A stretch of 51,433 nucleotides of DNA from Sphingomonas faeni (GTDB taxonomy: Bacteria > Pseudomonadota > Alphaproteobacteria > Sphingomonadales > Sphingomonadaceae). Location: positions 1 to 51,433 of the forward strand of contig NZ_JANBVH010000033.1 in assembly GCF_024273235.1 (NCBI RefSeq), in the 5' to 3' direction. The translations under genes were made by a program, and so were the position numbers. Below the pieces are notes generated by a model. The model saw nothing but the letters and a program-made list of their open reading frames with translations. It was not told the DNA's origin and ran no database searches. Positions 1 through 9,276 of this stretch are shown here, piece after piece; positions within the stretch are counted from its first letter, which is position 1; each line of letters opens with the position of its first letter.

Positions 1-13
1 AAGGGAGTGCGTC

Positions 14-1240
14 ATGAAACCGATGGGTGCTCTTCCTCCGGAGTTCGCTCGGCAAGATGGTCCGCTGAAAATTGGCGGACGCGCGGCTGACGAATGGGCC
101 GCGCAAGCGCGCGATACGCCGCTGTTCGTCTACGACATGGCGATCGTTGCTGCCCGCATCGCGCGCTTCAGGTCGGCGATGCCGGCGATCGATCTCCACT
201 ATGCGATCAAGGCGAACCCGCATGCCGACCTGCTGGCCGCGATCGCGCCGTTGGTCGATGGGCTCGACGTCGCCTCGTCGGGAGAACTCGCCAAGGCGCT
301 CGCGGTCAAATCCGCCGCCTCGATCAGTTTCGCGGGGCCTGGCAAGCGTGACGACGAACTTATCGCAGCCATCACCGCCGGCGCCACGCTCAACGTCGAA
401 TCGGAAGGCGAGGCGGGGCGTGCGTTCGCGATCGGCGATCGGCTCGGGCTCACGCCGCGGATGGCGGTGCGGGTGAACCCCGATATCGAACTGCGCGGCT
501 CGGGCATGCGGATGGGTGGACGGGCTTCGCCGTTCGGGGTCGATGCCGTGCGGGCGGCGGCGCTGGTGAAGGCGATTGTCGCGGCGGGTGCCGACTGGCG
601 CGGCTTTCATATCTATGCCGGCAGCCAGGCGCTCGATCCCGGCGCGATCATCGAGACGCAGGCCGCGACGATTGAACTCGCCGCGCGGTTGGCGGAGGAG
701 GCCGCCGTCGCGCCGCCACTCGTCAATCTCGGCGGCGGCTTTGGCGTGCCCTATTTCGCGGGGGACGTGGCGCTGGGCGTCGAGCGGGTGGGCGGCGCGC
801 TGGCGGAAGCGCTCGCATCCCGTCCGTCGATCCTGGCCGAAACGCGGTTCGCGATCGAACTCGGTCGCTGGCTCGTCGCCGAGGCGGGCGTCTATCTCAC
901 CCGCGTGATCGACATCAAGGCGAGCCAAGGCGAGACCTTCGTCATCGTCGACGGCGGGCTCAACCACCAACTCGCCGCCAGCGGCAATTTCGGCACCGTC
1001 GTCCGCCGCAACTATCCGATCGCGGTCGCGGCGCGGATGGGTCACGAAGCGACCGAAACGGTTTCCGTCGTTGGGCCGCTCTGCACCCCGCTCGACCGCC
1101 TCGGCGAAAAGATCGCGTTGCCGCGGGTCGCGGTGGGCGACCTGATCGCGATCTTCATGGCCGGCGCCTATGGGGCCAGCGCCAGCCCGACGTCGTTTCT
1201 TGGGCATCCACCGGCCGCCGAGATCGTTACTGTGATATAA
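14..1240 (+). CDS. PLP-dependent decarboxylase of the XrtA/exosortase-A locus
   Basis: A fold-type III pyridoxal-phosphate decarboxylase of the ornithine/diaminopimelate decarboxylase superfamily, 408 aa. The PLP lysine is visible in HYAIKANPHADLL (about residue 65), the glycine-rich phosphate-binding segment in NLGGGFGVPY (about 240), and the C-terminal catalytic cysteine in VGPLCTPLD (about 358). Order and neighbours match the exosortase-A-associated decarboxylase family (TIGR03099 type), which normally follows an acyl-CoA ligase-like gene; that gene would lie left of the window. A strong ribosome binding site AAGGGAG at 1-7 sits six bases before the ATG. The protein is cytoplasmic and probably supplies a modified amino acid or amine for the exopolysaccharide. 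The substrate is unknown, so that role is inference. Confidence 0.9.
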   Translation: MKPMGALPPEFARQDGPLKIGGRAADEWAAQARDTPLFVYDMAIVAARIARFRSAMPAIDLHYAIKANPHADLLAAIAPLVDGLDVASSGELAKALAVKSAASISFAGPGKRDDELIAAITAGATLNVESEGEAGRAFAIGDRLGLTPRMAVRVNPDIELRGSGMRMGGRASPFGVDAVRAAALVKAIVAAGADWRGFHIYAGSQALDPGAIIETQAATIELAARLAEEAAVAPPLVNLGGGFGVPYFAGDVALGVERVGGALAEALASRPSILAETRFAIELGRWLVAEAGVYLTRVIDIKASQGETFVIVDGGLNHQLAASGNFGTVVRRNYPIAVAARMGHEATETVSVVGPLCTPLDRLGEKIALPRVAVGDLIAIFMAGAYGASASPTSFLGHPPAAEIVTVI

Positions 1241-1380
1241 GGCGCAGTTGCAGTGCCTTGGCGGAGCGTGGTTACGGGTCGCTCCTAACGCTATCTTCAC
1301 CTGTTACTTGCATAGCGAAGGCCGAGTTAGCCGTGCGTCGAGCAACCGACGGACGGTACGGTGCCAGGAGAAAGTTGCCC

Positions 1381-2025
1381 ATGCGTTCCGGATCTGTATC
1401 GAAGTCCCTGCTGACCCTCGGCCTTGCCGCGACCACGCTGGGCGCCTGCACGACCACCGGCACGCGTCCCCAGCTTCCGCCCGCGGCGTTCGTCGCGAAC
1501 CAGGAATTGCCGGGCGAGGAGTATGTCATCGGCCCGCTCGACCAGCTCAACATCTTCGTCTGGCGCAATCCAGAACTGTCGTCGAAGGTCCAGGTGCGCC
1601 CCGACGGCCGGATCACCACGCCGCTGATCAACGACATGCCCGCGGTCGGCAAGACCCCGGCGATGCTGAGCGACGACATCAAGAAGGCGCTGGGGGCCTA
1701 TATCAAGGACCCGATCGTCTCGGTGATCGTCGAGAATTTCAGCGGCACGTACAGCCAGCAAGTCCGCATCGTCGGCGCGACCGAGAAGCCCGCGTCGATC
1801 CCGTACCGCGCCAACATGACGTTGCTCGACGCGATGATCGCGGTCGGTGGGCTCAGCCAATATGCGGCGGGCAACAAGGCCCGGCTAGTGCGCTATGATC
1901 GTGCGACCGGCAAGCAGACCGAGTTCGCCTTGCAGATCAACGACCTGCTCAAGAAGGGCGATTCGTCGGCCAATGTCCGCCTTGCGCCGGGCGACGTGAT
2001 CATCATCCCCGAATCGATGTTCTGA
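1381..2025 (+). CDS. Polysaccharide export lipoprotein, Wza/EpsD-like, XrtA system
   Basis: A 214-aa outer-membrane polysaccharide export (OPX) protein. The reading frame is open upstream to 1258, but the ATG at 1381 is chosen because AGGAGA lies about ten bases before it and the protein then begins with a lipoprotein signal ending in LGAC (Cys23). A polysaccharide export (Poly_export) domain follows (YVIGPLDQLNIFVWRNPELS, about residues 42-120), then a SLBB-like segment. At about 214 aa it is shorter than E. coli Wza, as expected for the XrtA-type version. It would form or line the outer-membrane exit for the polymer, with the chain-length protein encoded ten bases downstream as its inner-membrane partner. 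Confidence 0.9.
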   Translation: MRSGSVSKSLLTLGLAATTLGACTTTGTRPQLPPAAFVANQELPGEEYVIGPLDQLNIFVWRNPELSSKVQVRPDGRITTPLINDMPAVGKTPAMLSDDIKKALGAYIKDPIVSVIVENFSGTYSQQVRIVGATEKPASIPYRANMTLLDAMIAVGGLSQYAAGNKARLVRYDRATGKQTEFALQINDLLKKGDSSANVRLAPGDVIIIPESMF

Positions 2026-2035
2026 GGCGCCTGGG

Positions 2036-3559
2036 ATGAACGGGATCTACGACGAGGTGCGGATCGCGCTTCATGCGATCTGGACGCGACGCTGGCTGGC
2101 GCTGGCGGTGGCGTGGGGCGTGTGCGTGCTCGGCTGGCTGGTCGTGTCGCAGATCCCGAGCCGCTACGAATCGACCGCGCGCGTGTTCGTGCAGATGCAG
2201 ACGGTGCTGCCCGCCGGGATGGACGGCGTGCCGCAGAGCGTGCCGATGACCGTCGATACGATCCGCACGACGCTGATCTCGGCGGTGAACCTCGAAAAGG
2301 TCGTGCGCGGCACCGATCTGGCCAACACCGTGTCCAGCGACCGCGACGTCGCGGACCGGGTCGCGAGCCTGGCGCCGAACATCAAGATCATGTCGCAGCA
2401 GGATAATCTGTTCCAGATCACCACCAGCGCGGCCAGCCCGAAACTCGCGCGCCAGATCACGCAGAAGCTGATCGACCTGTTCGTCGAGCAGAATCTCGCG
2501 GGCGATCGCTCCAAGACGACTCAGAGCCTCACCTTCCTCGACCAGCAGCTTGCATCGCGGCAGAAGCAGCTCGCCGACGCCGAGGCGAAGCGCGCCGACT
2601 TCCAGAACCGGTATCTGGGCGCGCTGCCCGGTACCGGTTCGGTCAGCGACCGGATCGGCGCGGCGCGTTCGCAGATGGCGCAGGTCGATGGCGATCTCGC
2701 CGCTGCGCAGTCGAGCCTCGCCGCGGTGCAGGGACAGATGGCGGGAACGCCGGCGACCGTCGCCGGGGCGGTTGGCGTCGCGGGCGCAGCGGGACCGGCG
2801 CGCGCGCGTCTCCAGGCGATCCAGGGCCAGCTCGCCGATGCGCGCGCGCGCGGCTATACCGAGAATCATCCCGATGTGGTCGCGCTGAAGAGCCAGCTTG
2901 CCGCGGCGACGGCGGCGGCACGCAGCGAGCCTCTCGCCGGGGGTAACGCCGGCGGCAGTGCGCAGAACCCGCTCTACGCCTCGCTCCAGTCGATGGTCGC
3001 GGATCGCACCGCCACGGTCGCCTCGCTGCGGATGCGGCGGAGCCAGTTGCAGAGCGATCTCGACCTGCTCAATTCGAAGCTGACCGGGGATCCCGAGGTT
3101 GCGGCCGAGCAGGGTTCGATCGATCGCGATTACCAGGTGCTCAAGGACCAGTATGATGCGCTGCTGAAACAGCGCGAGCAGACCGCGCTGGTCGGCCAGG
3201 CGCAGTCGCAGAGCGACAACGTCAAGTTCAGCGTGATCGATCCCCCGACGATGCCGACGACACCGAGCGCGCCGAACCGAATGCTGCTACTGACCGGCGT
3301 GTTGATAGCGGGACTCGCGGCCGGGATCGGTGCGGCGTTCGCGATGGGGCAGTTGCGGACCACGTTCGCGACGACCGCACGGCTGGAGAAGGCGGCAGGG
3401 ATGCCGGTGATCGGGTCGATCGGCGAAGTCGTGACGCGCGTGCAATCCGAGCAGCGTCGTCGCAAACTGAAGATGTTCCTGGGCGGCACCGCCGCGCTGG
3501 GCGCTGCCTATGTCCTGTTGCTGGGGGTCGAGATCCTCCAGCGCGGACTGGCGGCTTGA
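2036..3559 (+). CDS. XrtA-system polysaccharide chain-length determinant (Wzz-type)
   Basis: A 507-aa inner-membrane polysaccharide co-polymerase. An N-terminal transmembrane helix (about residues 22-42) leads into a Wzz domain, a long alanine/glutamine-rich periplasmic coiled coil (about 160-330) and a conserved C-terminal block (YDALLKQREQ). A second helix (NRMLLLTGVLIAGLAAG) and a third hydrophobic stretch at the extreme C terminus complete the protein. It corresponds to the EpsB/EpsF-like family of exosortase-A loci. No fused kinase is present; the cytoplasmic tyrosine kinase is encoded by the next gene, which overlaps or abuts the stop codon. It is expected to set polymer length together with that kinase. 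Confidence 0.92.
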   Translation: MNGIYDEVRIALHAIWTRRWLALAVAWGVCVLGWLVVSQIPSRYESTARVFVQMQTVLPAGMDGVPQSVPMTVDTIRTTLISAVNLEKVVRGTDLANTVSSDRDVADRVASLAPNIKIMSQQDNLFQITTSAASPKLARQITQKLIDLFVEQNLAGDRSKTTQSLTFLDQQLASRQKQLADAEAKRADFQNRYLGALPGTGSVSDRIGAARSQMAQVDGDLAAAQSSLAAVQGQMAGTPATVAGAVGVAGAAGPARARLQAIQGQLADARARGYTENHPDVVALKSQLAAATAAARSEPLAGGNAGGSAQNPLYASLQSMVADRTATVASLRMRRSQLQSDLDLLNSKLTGDPEVAAEQGSIDRDYQVLKDQYDALLKQREQTALVGQAQSQSDNVKFSVIDPPTMPTTPSAPNRMLLLTGVLIAGLAAGIGAAFAMGQLRTTFATTARLEKAAGMPVIGSIGEVVTRVQSEQRRRKLKMFLGGTAALGAAYVLLLGVEILQRGLAA

Positions 3560-3564
3560 GGGGG

Positions 3565-4599
3565 ATGACCGTGACGAAACCAGATCGCGAACCCTCGCTG
3601 CTCGAGCGCGCGGCCAAGGTGTATGACTTCACCGAGCATGCCCGGCTTCGCGGCAATGTCGTGCAGCGTGGGCCGGTCGTGGAGCGTGGGCCGGCGGTCG
3701 AAGCACCGGTCGAGGACGTGTCGGTCGAACCGCCGGTGCGCGACGAGGTGGCCGCGCCCTCGCACGAGTTCGTCGATCCGACCTTCCTCGCGATTCCGGA
3801 GGAACTGCGCGCGCCGGTCGGGGACGAGCTGCCGGACGAGTTCTACTTGCCCGATGCACCACTGGATACCGCGCGGATCGACCGTGGGTTGCTCGCCGCC
3901 AATGGCATGATCGTGCCGGGTGCGCCCGTCGGGCCGCTCGCCGAAGAGTTTCGCCTGATCAAGCGGCAGCTGCTGATCGCCAGCGCGCGGATCGCCGAGG
4001 GCGAGAGCGCGGACAAGGCGCGGATGATCCTGGTGTGCTCGGCGCGTCCCGGCGACGGCAAGACGTTCTGCGCGATCAATCTCGCGCTGTCGATCGCCGC
4101 CGAGCGCGATACCGAGGTGCTGCTGGTGGATGCGGACGTCGCCAAGCCCGATGTCGTCGCGCAGCTGGGGCTCACCGACGGCCCGGGCCTGCTCGATGCG
4201 CTCGGCGACGCGCGGATCGACGTCGAGGACCTGGTGATCCAGACCGATGTGCCGCATCTGTCGATCCTGCCCGCCGGGACCAAGACGATCGCGGATACCG
4301 AATTGCTTGCGAGCGCGCGCACCAAGTCGGTGATCGCCCGCCTGCTCGAAGCCAATCCGCGCCGCGTCGTGATCTTCGATTCGCCGCCGGCGCTCGCTGC
4401 GTCGCCAGCATCGGTGCTGGCGATGCGGGTCGGGCAGGTGATGCTCGTCGTTCGCGCCGATCACACGCCCGAAAACGAACTGCGCGCGGCGGTGAACCTG
4501 CTCGACGGATGCGAGCATATCCAGCTCGTTCTGAACGCGGTGTCGTTCGTCCAGGGCGGTGCGCGGTTCGGCAGCTATTATGGGCATGCAGCGTCGTGA
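3565..4599 (+). CDS. XrtA-associated tyrosine autokinase (BY-kinase)
   Basis: A cytoplasmic bacterial tyrosine kinase of the CapB/Wzc-C type. It shows Walker A (SARPGDGKTFCAINLAL), Walker A' (VLLVDADVAKPD) and Walker B (VVIFDSPPAL). The short tyrosine-containing C-terminal tail (GSYYGHAAS) is the likely autophosphorylation site. About 110 residues of variable Pro/Val/Glu-rich sequence precede the kinase core, after a conserved SLLERAAKVYDF motif. The start is uncertain: TTG 3556 overlaps the previous stop, ATG 3565 lies directly on GAGGGGG, and GTG 3571 has the best spacing from it (six bases). It probably controls polymer length by cycling its phosphorylation with the upstream co-polymerase. 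Confidence 0.9.
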   Translation: MTVTKPDREPSLLERAAKVYDFTEHARLRGNVVQRGPVVERGPAVEAPVEDVSVEPPVRDEVAAPSHEFVDPTFLAIPEELRAPVGDELPDEFYLPDAPLDTARIDRGLLAANGMIVPGAPVGPLAEEFRLIKRQLLIASARIAEGESADKARMILVCSARPGDGKTFCAINLALSIAAERDTEVLLVDADVAKPDVVAQLGLTDGPGLLDALGDARIDVEDLVIQTDVPHLSILPAGTKTIADTELLASARTKSVIARLLEANPRRVVIFDSPPALAASPASVLAMRVGQVMLVVRADHTPENELRAAVNLLDGCEHIQLVLNAVSFVQGGARFGSYYGHAAS

Positions 4600-6278
4600 T
4601 GATGAAACGACCGACGATCATCAGGGTCCGGACGCTGGCACTCGCCGGTAGCGCGTCCTTGTTCGCCACGCTCCCTACGACCCCCGTCATGGCGCAAGCG
4701 GCACCTGCGGCACAGCCGGCGCGCCGCGTCGTCGTCACGCCGTATGTCGAGGCGAGCCAGACGCTGTCCGCCGACCTGAACGGCGGCGACGTGCTGACCT
4801 ACACCAGCCTTGCCGCGGGCGTGGACGCTGCGGTCCAAACCCAGCGGATCTCCGGTCAGGTCAGCTATCGGTACGAACACCGTTTCGGCTGGGGCGACCG
4901 TCTGGGCGACGACGACATCCATTCGGGCCTCGCGCGCGTCGATGCCCGCATCACGCCGAACCTCACGCTGGAGGGCGCCGGTATCGCCACGCGGTCGCGC
5001 TCCGACATTCGTGGCGCGGCGCCCGGCATCCTGGTCGGCAATGTCAGCAACGTCAGCCAGATCTACTCGGTCTATGCCGGCCCCAGCTTCACGAGCAACG
5101 CCGGCCCGGTGACGCTGAACGCGAACTACCGCCTGGGCTACACCAAGGTGGAGACGCCGACGTTCAGCGACGCGAGCCTCGGCGGGCAGCGGCTCGATTA
5201 TTACGACGATTCGATCGGCAACACCGTCACCGCCAGCGCCTCGGTCCGGCCCGGTGCGATCGCGCCGTTCGGGATCACCGTCAGCGGCGCGTATGACCGC
5301 GAGACCGCCAGCCAGCTCAAGCAGCGCTATGAGGGCTATTACGGCCGCGGCGACATCCTCCAGCCGATCTCGCCCTATGTCGCGCTCACCGCCGGCGTCG
5401 GCTACGAGAAGATCGAGACGAGCCAGAAGGACGCGGTCGTCGATGCGACCGGTACGCCGGTGCTCGATCGCGACGGACGTTTCGTCACCAACGAGGCGTC
5501 GCCGCGCCGCGTCGCCTATCGTACCGATGGCATCTATTACGACGCGGGGGTCGTCTGGCGACCCAATCGCCGCACGTCGGTCGAGGGGCATGTCGGGCGC
5601 CGCTATGGCTCGCTGAGCTATACCGGCACCGCAACCTATCAGGCATCACAATCCGTCGGCCTCGCGGTCAACGTCTATGACGGCGTGCAGACGTTCGGCC
5701 GCCAGCTCCGGACCGGCATCGGCAACTTGCCCACCAGTTTCCTGACCGGCAACCAGCAGGGCTTCGGCCAGCAGTTCAACGGCTGCGTGTTCGGTTCGAG
5801 CGGTGCGCAGCCGGGCGGCTGCCTCAACGACGTGTTCCAGTCGATCTCGACCGCAAGCTACCGCGCGCGCGGGATCGACGGCGTGATCAGCGTCACGCGG
5901 GGCCGGTCGACCTGGGGCGGGGGCATCGGCTATGCGAACCGCAAGCTATATGCGCCACGGCTCGCGCCGGGCCTGGTCGTCACCGGCCTCGACGACGAAA
6001 GCTATTACGGCCAGCTGTTCTACACGCGAAGGCTGACCCCGGTGTCGGGCGTCAGCGCGGACCTGTTCGTCAATTACTACGACAGCGGCGTCGCCGACAT
6101 CGGCGACGATCTGACCGGCGATGCCGGCGTCTGGTCCTATGGCGGGACGGGAACATATTTTCACAATTTCGGACGGCTCGGCACCACCGCGTCGCTCGGG
6201 CTTTACAGCTTCAAGGTCGGTGACCTCGACAGCGACTGGTCGGCGCAGGCGCTGGTCGGTGCGCGGTACCAGTTCTGA
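4599..6278 (+). CDS. Outer-membrane beta-barrel protein of the XrtA exopolysaccharide locus
   Basis: A 559-aa secreted protein that overlaps the kinase stop by one base (TGATG; ATG 4602 is equally possible). The N terminus is a signal peptide of about 33 residues ending in PVMAQA. The rest is rich in alternating aromatic/polar strands with many Tyr, Gly and Asn, and the last residue is Phe (ARYQF), as in outer-membrane barrels inserted by BamA. Position and size fit the PEP-CTERM-associated outer-membrane protein family (TIGR03016-like). It may be the exopolysaccharide porin or an anchoring protein; no enzymatic motif is seen. The reading frame stays open upstream to 4035 but overlaps the kinase there, so that part is not coding. 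Confidence 0.82.
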   Translation: MMKRPTIIRVRTLALAGSASLFATLPTTPVMAQAAPAAQPARRVVVTPYVEASQTLSADLNGGDVLTYTSLAAGVDAAVQTQRISGQVSYRYEHRFGWGDRLGDDDIHSGLARVDARITPNLTLEGAGIATRSRSDIRGAAPGILVGNVSNVSQIYSVYAGPSFTSNAGPVTLNANYRLGYTKVETPTFSDASLGGQRLDYYDDSIGNTVTASASVRPGAIAPFGITVSGAYDRETASQLKQRYEGYYGRGDILQPISPYVALTAGVGYEKIETSQKDAVVDATGTPVLDRDGRFVTNEASPRRVAYRTDGIYYDAGVVWRPNRRTSVEGHVGRRYGSLSYTGTATYQASQSVGLAVNVYDGVQTFGRQLRTGIGNLPTSFLTGNQQGFGQQFNGCVFGSSGAQPGGCLNDVFQSISTASYRARGIDGVISVTRGRSTWGGGIGYANRKLYAPRLAPGLVVTGLDDESYYGQLFYTRRLTPVSGVSADLFVNYYDSGVADIGDDLTGDAGVWSYGGTGTYFHNFGRLGTTASLGLYSFKVGDLDSDWSAQALVGARYQF

Positions 6279-6291
6279 AGGCGAGCAGCTT

Positions 6292-7362
6292 ATGTACGAT
6301 GAACATTATGGACTGACGGGTCGGCCTTTCCAGCTCACCCCGGACCCCAAATTCTGGTTCGAGACCGCCACCCACCGCAAGGCGATGGCGTATCTCGGCT
6401 ATGGCCTGGCGCAGGGTGAGGGCTTCATCGTCATCACCGGCGATATCGGCGCGGGCAAGACGACGCTCGTCGGCCATTTGATGGACACGATCGACCACCA
6501 GCGGCTGAACGCGATCCGGCTGGTATCGACCGCGATCGAGGCGGACGACCTGCTGCGGATCGTCGCGACCGAGTTGCACGTCGATCCGGCGGGACTGACC
6601 AAGGCCGAACTGCTGACCGCGATCGAGCGCGGGCTGCACGCGGTGGCGCGGACCGGCAAGCGCACGCTGCTGATCGTCGACGAGGCGCAGGCGCTGCCGG
6701 TGTCCGCGCTCGAAGAGCTGCGGATGCTGTCGAACTTCCAGGCGGGTGGCCATGCGCTGTTGCAGATCGTCCTCCTCGGCCAGCCCGAGTTCCGCGATCG
6801 CCTGCAAGGCTCCGATCGGCTCGAACAGCTCCGCCAGCGAGTGATCGCGATCCATCATCTCGATCCGATGGAAGAGCATGAGGTGTCCGATTACCTAGCG
6901 CACCGCCTGACGGTGGTCGGCTGGGACGGCAATCCCGATTTCGCCGACGATGCATCCGAGGCGTTCTATGCCGGGTCGGCGGGCATCCCGCGTCGCCTCA
7001 ATCTGCTTGCGGGACGGGTGATGCTTCACGCGGCGATCGAGGATCTGACGGTCATCGACGGCAGCACGGTCCGGTCGGTGCAACGCGATCTCGAGGGCGA
7101 CCTGCCGATGCTGGCGCGCGACAAGGGCAAGGGCGCGCCGACCTCCGCCGGGCCGGCTTCGACCCCTGTGCCGGCTGCCGAGCCTCTGCGGACCGATCCA
7201 GCGATCGAGGACCGTATCGCCGAACTCGAAGCACGGGTCGAGTTGCAGGACATGGCGCTGCGCCGCGTGCTGACGCTGCTGGTCGACTGGGTCGAGAGCG
7301 ATGACGCCAAACCGGAATACGCCCCGATCCGCGGCGTTTCCGCCTGGCATGATGCTGCCTGA
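6292..7362 (+). CDS. XrtA-associated ATPase (ExeA/GspA-like AAA ATPase)
   Basis: A 356-aa AAA ATPase. The start is ATG 6292, fourteen bases after the previous stop, giving MYDEHYGLTGRPFQLTPDP, the typical beginning of ExeA-like proteins. Walker A is GDIGAGKTTLV (about residue 45) and Walker B is TLLIVDEAQALP (about 125). The C-terminal 70 residues are Pro/Ala-rich, followed by a short helical segment (ELEARVELQDMALRRVLTL). It matches the exosortase-A-associated ATPase family (TIGR03015). It probably powers or gates a step in export or assembly; partners are unknown. The reading frame continues upstream to 6121 but overlaps the barrel gene. Confidence 0.9.
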   Translation: MYDEHYGLTGRPFQLTPDPKFWFETATHRKAMAYLGYGLAQGEGFIVITGDIGAGKTTLVGHLMDTIDHQRLNAIRLVSTAIEADDLLRIVATELHVDPAGLTKAELLTAIERGLHAVARTGKRTLLIVDEAQALPVSALEELRMLSNFQAGGHALLQIVLLGQPEFRDRLQGSDRLEQLRQRVIAIHHLDPMEEHEVSDYLAHRLTVVGWDGNPDFADDASEAFYAGSAGIPRRLNLLAGRVMLHAAIEDLTVIDGSTVRSVQRDLEGDLPMLARDKGKGAPTSAGPASTPVPAAEPLRTDPAIEDRIAELEARVELQDMALRRVLTLLVDWVESDDAKPEYAPIRGVSAWHDAA

Positions 7363-8239
7363 AATGCCTGTTCTCAATGGCCCGGTTATTAATGGCCCTG
7401 TTCTGAATGGCATGTCGGTCGATGTTGAGGACTGGTTCCAGGTCGGCGCGTTCGAGAAGGTCATCGACAAGGCCGACTGGGACTCGCTCCAACCGCGCGT
7501 CGAGGCGAACACCGACGCTGTGCTCGCGCTGTTCGCCGAGCGCGATACGAAGGCGACGTTCTTCACGCTCGGCTGGGTCGCGCATCGCTATCCTGCGATG
7601 ATGCGCCGGATCGTCGATGCCGGCCACGAGATCGCCAGCCATGGCTGGGACCACCAGCGCGTCTTCACGATGACGCCGGACGTGTTTCGTGCCGACCTCG
7701 TCCGTGCGCGAACCGCGATCGAGGATGCGGCGGGGACGAAGGTCACGGGCTACCGTGCGCCGAGTTTTTCGATCGACCAGCGGACGCCCTGGGCGCATGT
7801 CGAACTCGCCGAGGCTGGATACGCCTATTCCTCCAGCGTCGCGCCGGTGAAGCACGATCATTATGGCTGGCTCGACGCGCCGCGCTATGGGTTCAAGCCA
7901 CTCGCCGACAGCGCACTGATCGAGGTGCCGGTGACGGTCGCCAAGTTCGGGGAGCGCAAGCTTGCCACCGGCGGCGGGTTCTTCCGCCTGCTGCCGGCCG
8001 CGATCACGGATTTCGCGGTGCGTCAGGTCAACCGTGAGGATCGCCCGGCGATGTTCTACTTCCACCCGTGGGAGATCGATCCAGCGCAGCCGCGGGTCGA
8101 TGCGGCGCCGATGCGATCGAAGATCCGTCATTACTCGCGGCTCGGCGCGATGGCGGGCAAGTTGCGCGGGCTGCTCGGCCGCCACGAATGGGGCCGTGTC
8201 GATGCGGTCGTCGCGCGCGAAGCGGCCCGGCTGGCGTGA
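7349..8239 (+). CDS. XrtA-associated polysaccharide deacetylase (NodB fold)
   Basis: A carbohydrate esterase family 4-type deacetylase, about 296 aa. The catalytic/metal-binding blocks are SVDVEDWFQV near the N terminus, HEIASHGWDHQRV (metal His residues) and GYRAPSFSI. FYFHPWEIDP near the C terminus is typical of the exosortase-A-associated family (TIGR03006). It would remove N- or O-acetyl groups from the growing polymer. No signal peptide is seen. The start is not settled: ATG 7349/7352 overlap the ATPase gene and ATG 7364 lies just after it, while family members usually begin close to the SVDVEDWF block. The leader contains a threefold (P)V(L/I)NG repeat. Confidence 0.88.
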   Translation: MMLPEMPVLNGPVINGPVLNGMSVDVEDWFQVGAFEKVIDKADWDSLQPRVEANTDAVLALFAERDTKATFFTLGWVAHRYPAMMRRIVDAGHEIASHGWDHQRVFTMTPDVFRADLVRARTAIEDAAGTKVTGYRAPSFSIDQRTPWAHVELAEAGYAYSSSVAPVKHDHYGWLDAPRYGFKPLADSALIEVPVTVAKFGERKLATGGGFFRLLPAAITDFAVRQVNREDRPAMFYFHPWEIDPAQPRVDAAPMRSKIRHYSRLGAMAGKLRGLLGRHEWGRVDAVVAREAARLA

Positions 8240-9276
8240 CCGCGCCGATGCCCGTCGGGGTGCGCGAGGCGGACCTTCGCGATCCGGCCGAGTGCGCGCG
8301 GATCACGGCGTTCGTTGCGACGACCGAGGGCGCCACACCCTTTCATTTGCCCGAATGGAGCCGTGCCGTTCAGGACGGCTGTGGCCAGCGCGCGCGCTAT
8401 CTGGTTTCCGACGATGCCGGCGGGGCCATCATCGGCGTGCTGCCGCTGACCGAGATGCGCTCGCCGCTGTTCGGGCGTGCGCTGGTGTCGACCGGGTTCG
8501 GCGTCGATGGCGGCATTTTGGGGGCGTCGATCGAGCCACTGGCGGCGGCGGCCTGGAACCTTGCGCTGAGGACCGGCTGCCCGTCGGTCGAACTGCGCGG
8601 CGGCCCCGCACCGAAGGGTTGGGCGAGCGACGACACCAGCTATCTCGGCTTTGCGCGCGATCTGGCCGTGGACGACGACGCCGAACTGCTCGCGATCCCG
8701 CGTAAACAGCGCGCCGAAGTCCGCCGTTCGCTCGGTTTCGATCTTGAGATCGTCACCGGTAACGACCGGAAGCTGCTCGCCGAGCATTACCGGGTCTATG
8801 CCGAATCGGTCCGCAACCTCGGCACGCCGGTGTTTCCGGCCAAGCTTTTCCGTAGCGTTGCCAGTGTGATGGATATGGATGTTCTCACCGTACGGCATCA
8901 GGGCAGGGCGGTCGCCAGCGTGCTGAGCCTGTACTTCGACGGCACCGTCTACCCCTATTGGGGTGGCGGGACCGACGCAGCGCGCGGGCTTCGCGCCAAT
9001 GACCGGATGTATTTCGCGCTGATGGCGCATGCGCGGGCGAGGGGGTGCACGCGGTTCGATTTCGGGCGCTCGAAGACCGGCACCGGCGCGGCGGCGTTTA
9101 AGAAGAACTGGGGGTTCACGCCCGAACCGCGCTTGTACGCCAAGCGCAGCGACGGGCCGGCGCGCGAGGTCAATCCGCTGAACCCCAAATACGCGCTGAT
9201 GGTGAAGACGTGGAAGCGCCTCCCGCTATGGGCCGCGACCGCCGCCGGACCGTGGATTTCCCGAGGGCTGGGGTGA
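8236..9276 (+). CDS. FemAB family XrtA/PEP-CTERM-associated protein
   Basis: A GNAT-fold FemAB-like transferase, 346 aa. The GTG start at 8236 overlaps the deacetylase stop (GTGA); ATG 8248 is an alternative. The second half contains the acyltransferase core: HQGRAVASVLSLYFDGTVYP, then a YWGGGTDAARGL segment and FDFGRSKTGTGAAAFKKNWG, all characteristic of the exosortase-associated FemAB family (TIGR03019). FemAB proteins transfer aminoacyl groups from tRNA to cell-wall precursors. Here the likely job is to attach an amino acid to the polysaccharide, perhaps using the product of the PLP decarboxylase; that link is inference. Confidence 0.9.
   Translation: MTAPMPVGVREADLRDPAECARITAFVATTEGATPFHLPEWSRAVQDGCGQRARYLVSDDAGGAIIGVLPLTEMRSPLFGRALVSTGFGVDGGILGASIEPLAAAAWNLALRTGCPSVELRGGPAPKGWASDDTSYLGFARDLAVDDDAELLAIPRKQRAEVRRSLGFDLEIVTGNDRKLLAEHYRVYAESVRNLGTPVFPAKLFRSVASVMDMDVLTVRHQGRAVASVLSLYFDGTVYPYWGGGTDAARGLRANDRMYFALMAHARARGCTRFDFGRSKTGTGAAAFKKNWGFTPEPRLYAKRSDGPAREVNPLNPKYALMVKTWKRLPLWAATAAGPWISRGLG

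Noticed and set aside
4035..4598. N-terminal extension of the beta-barrel protein
   Set aside because: It overlaps the tyrosine kinase in another frame; the signal peptide begins at 4599-4602.
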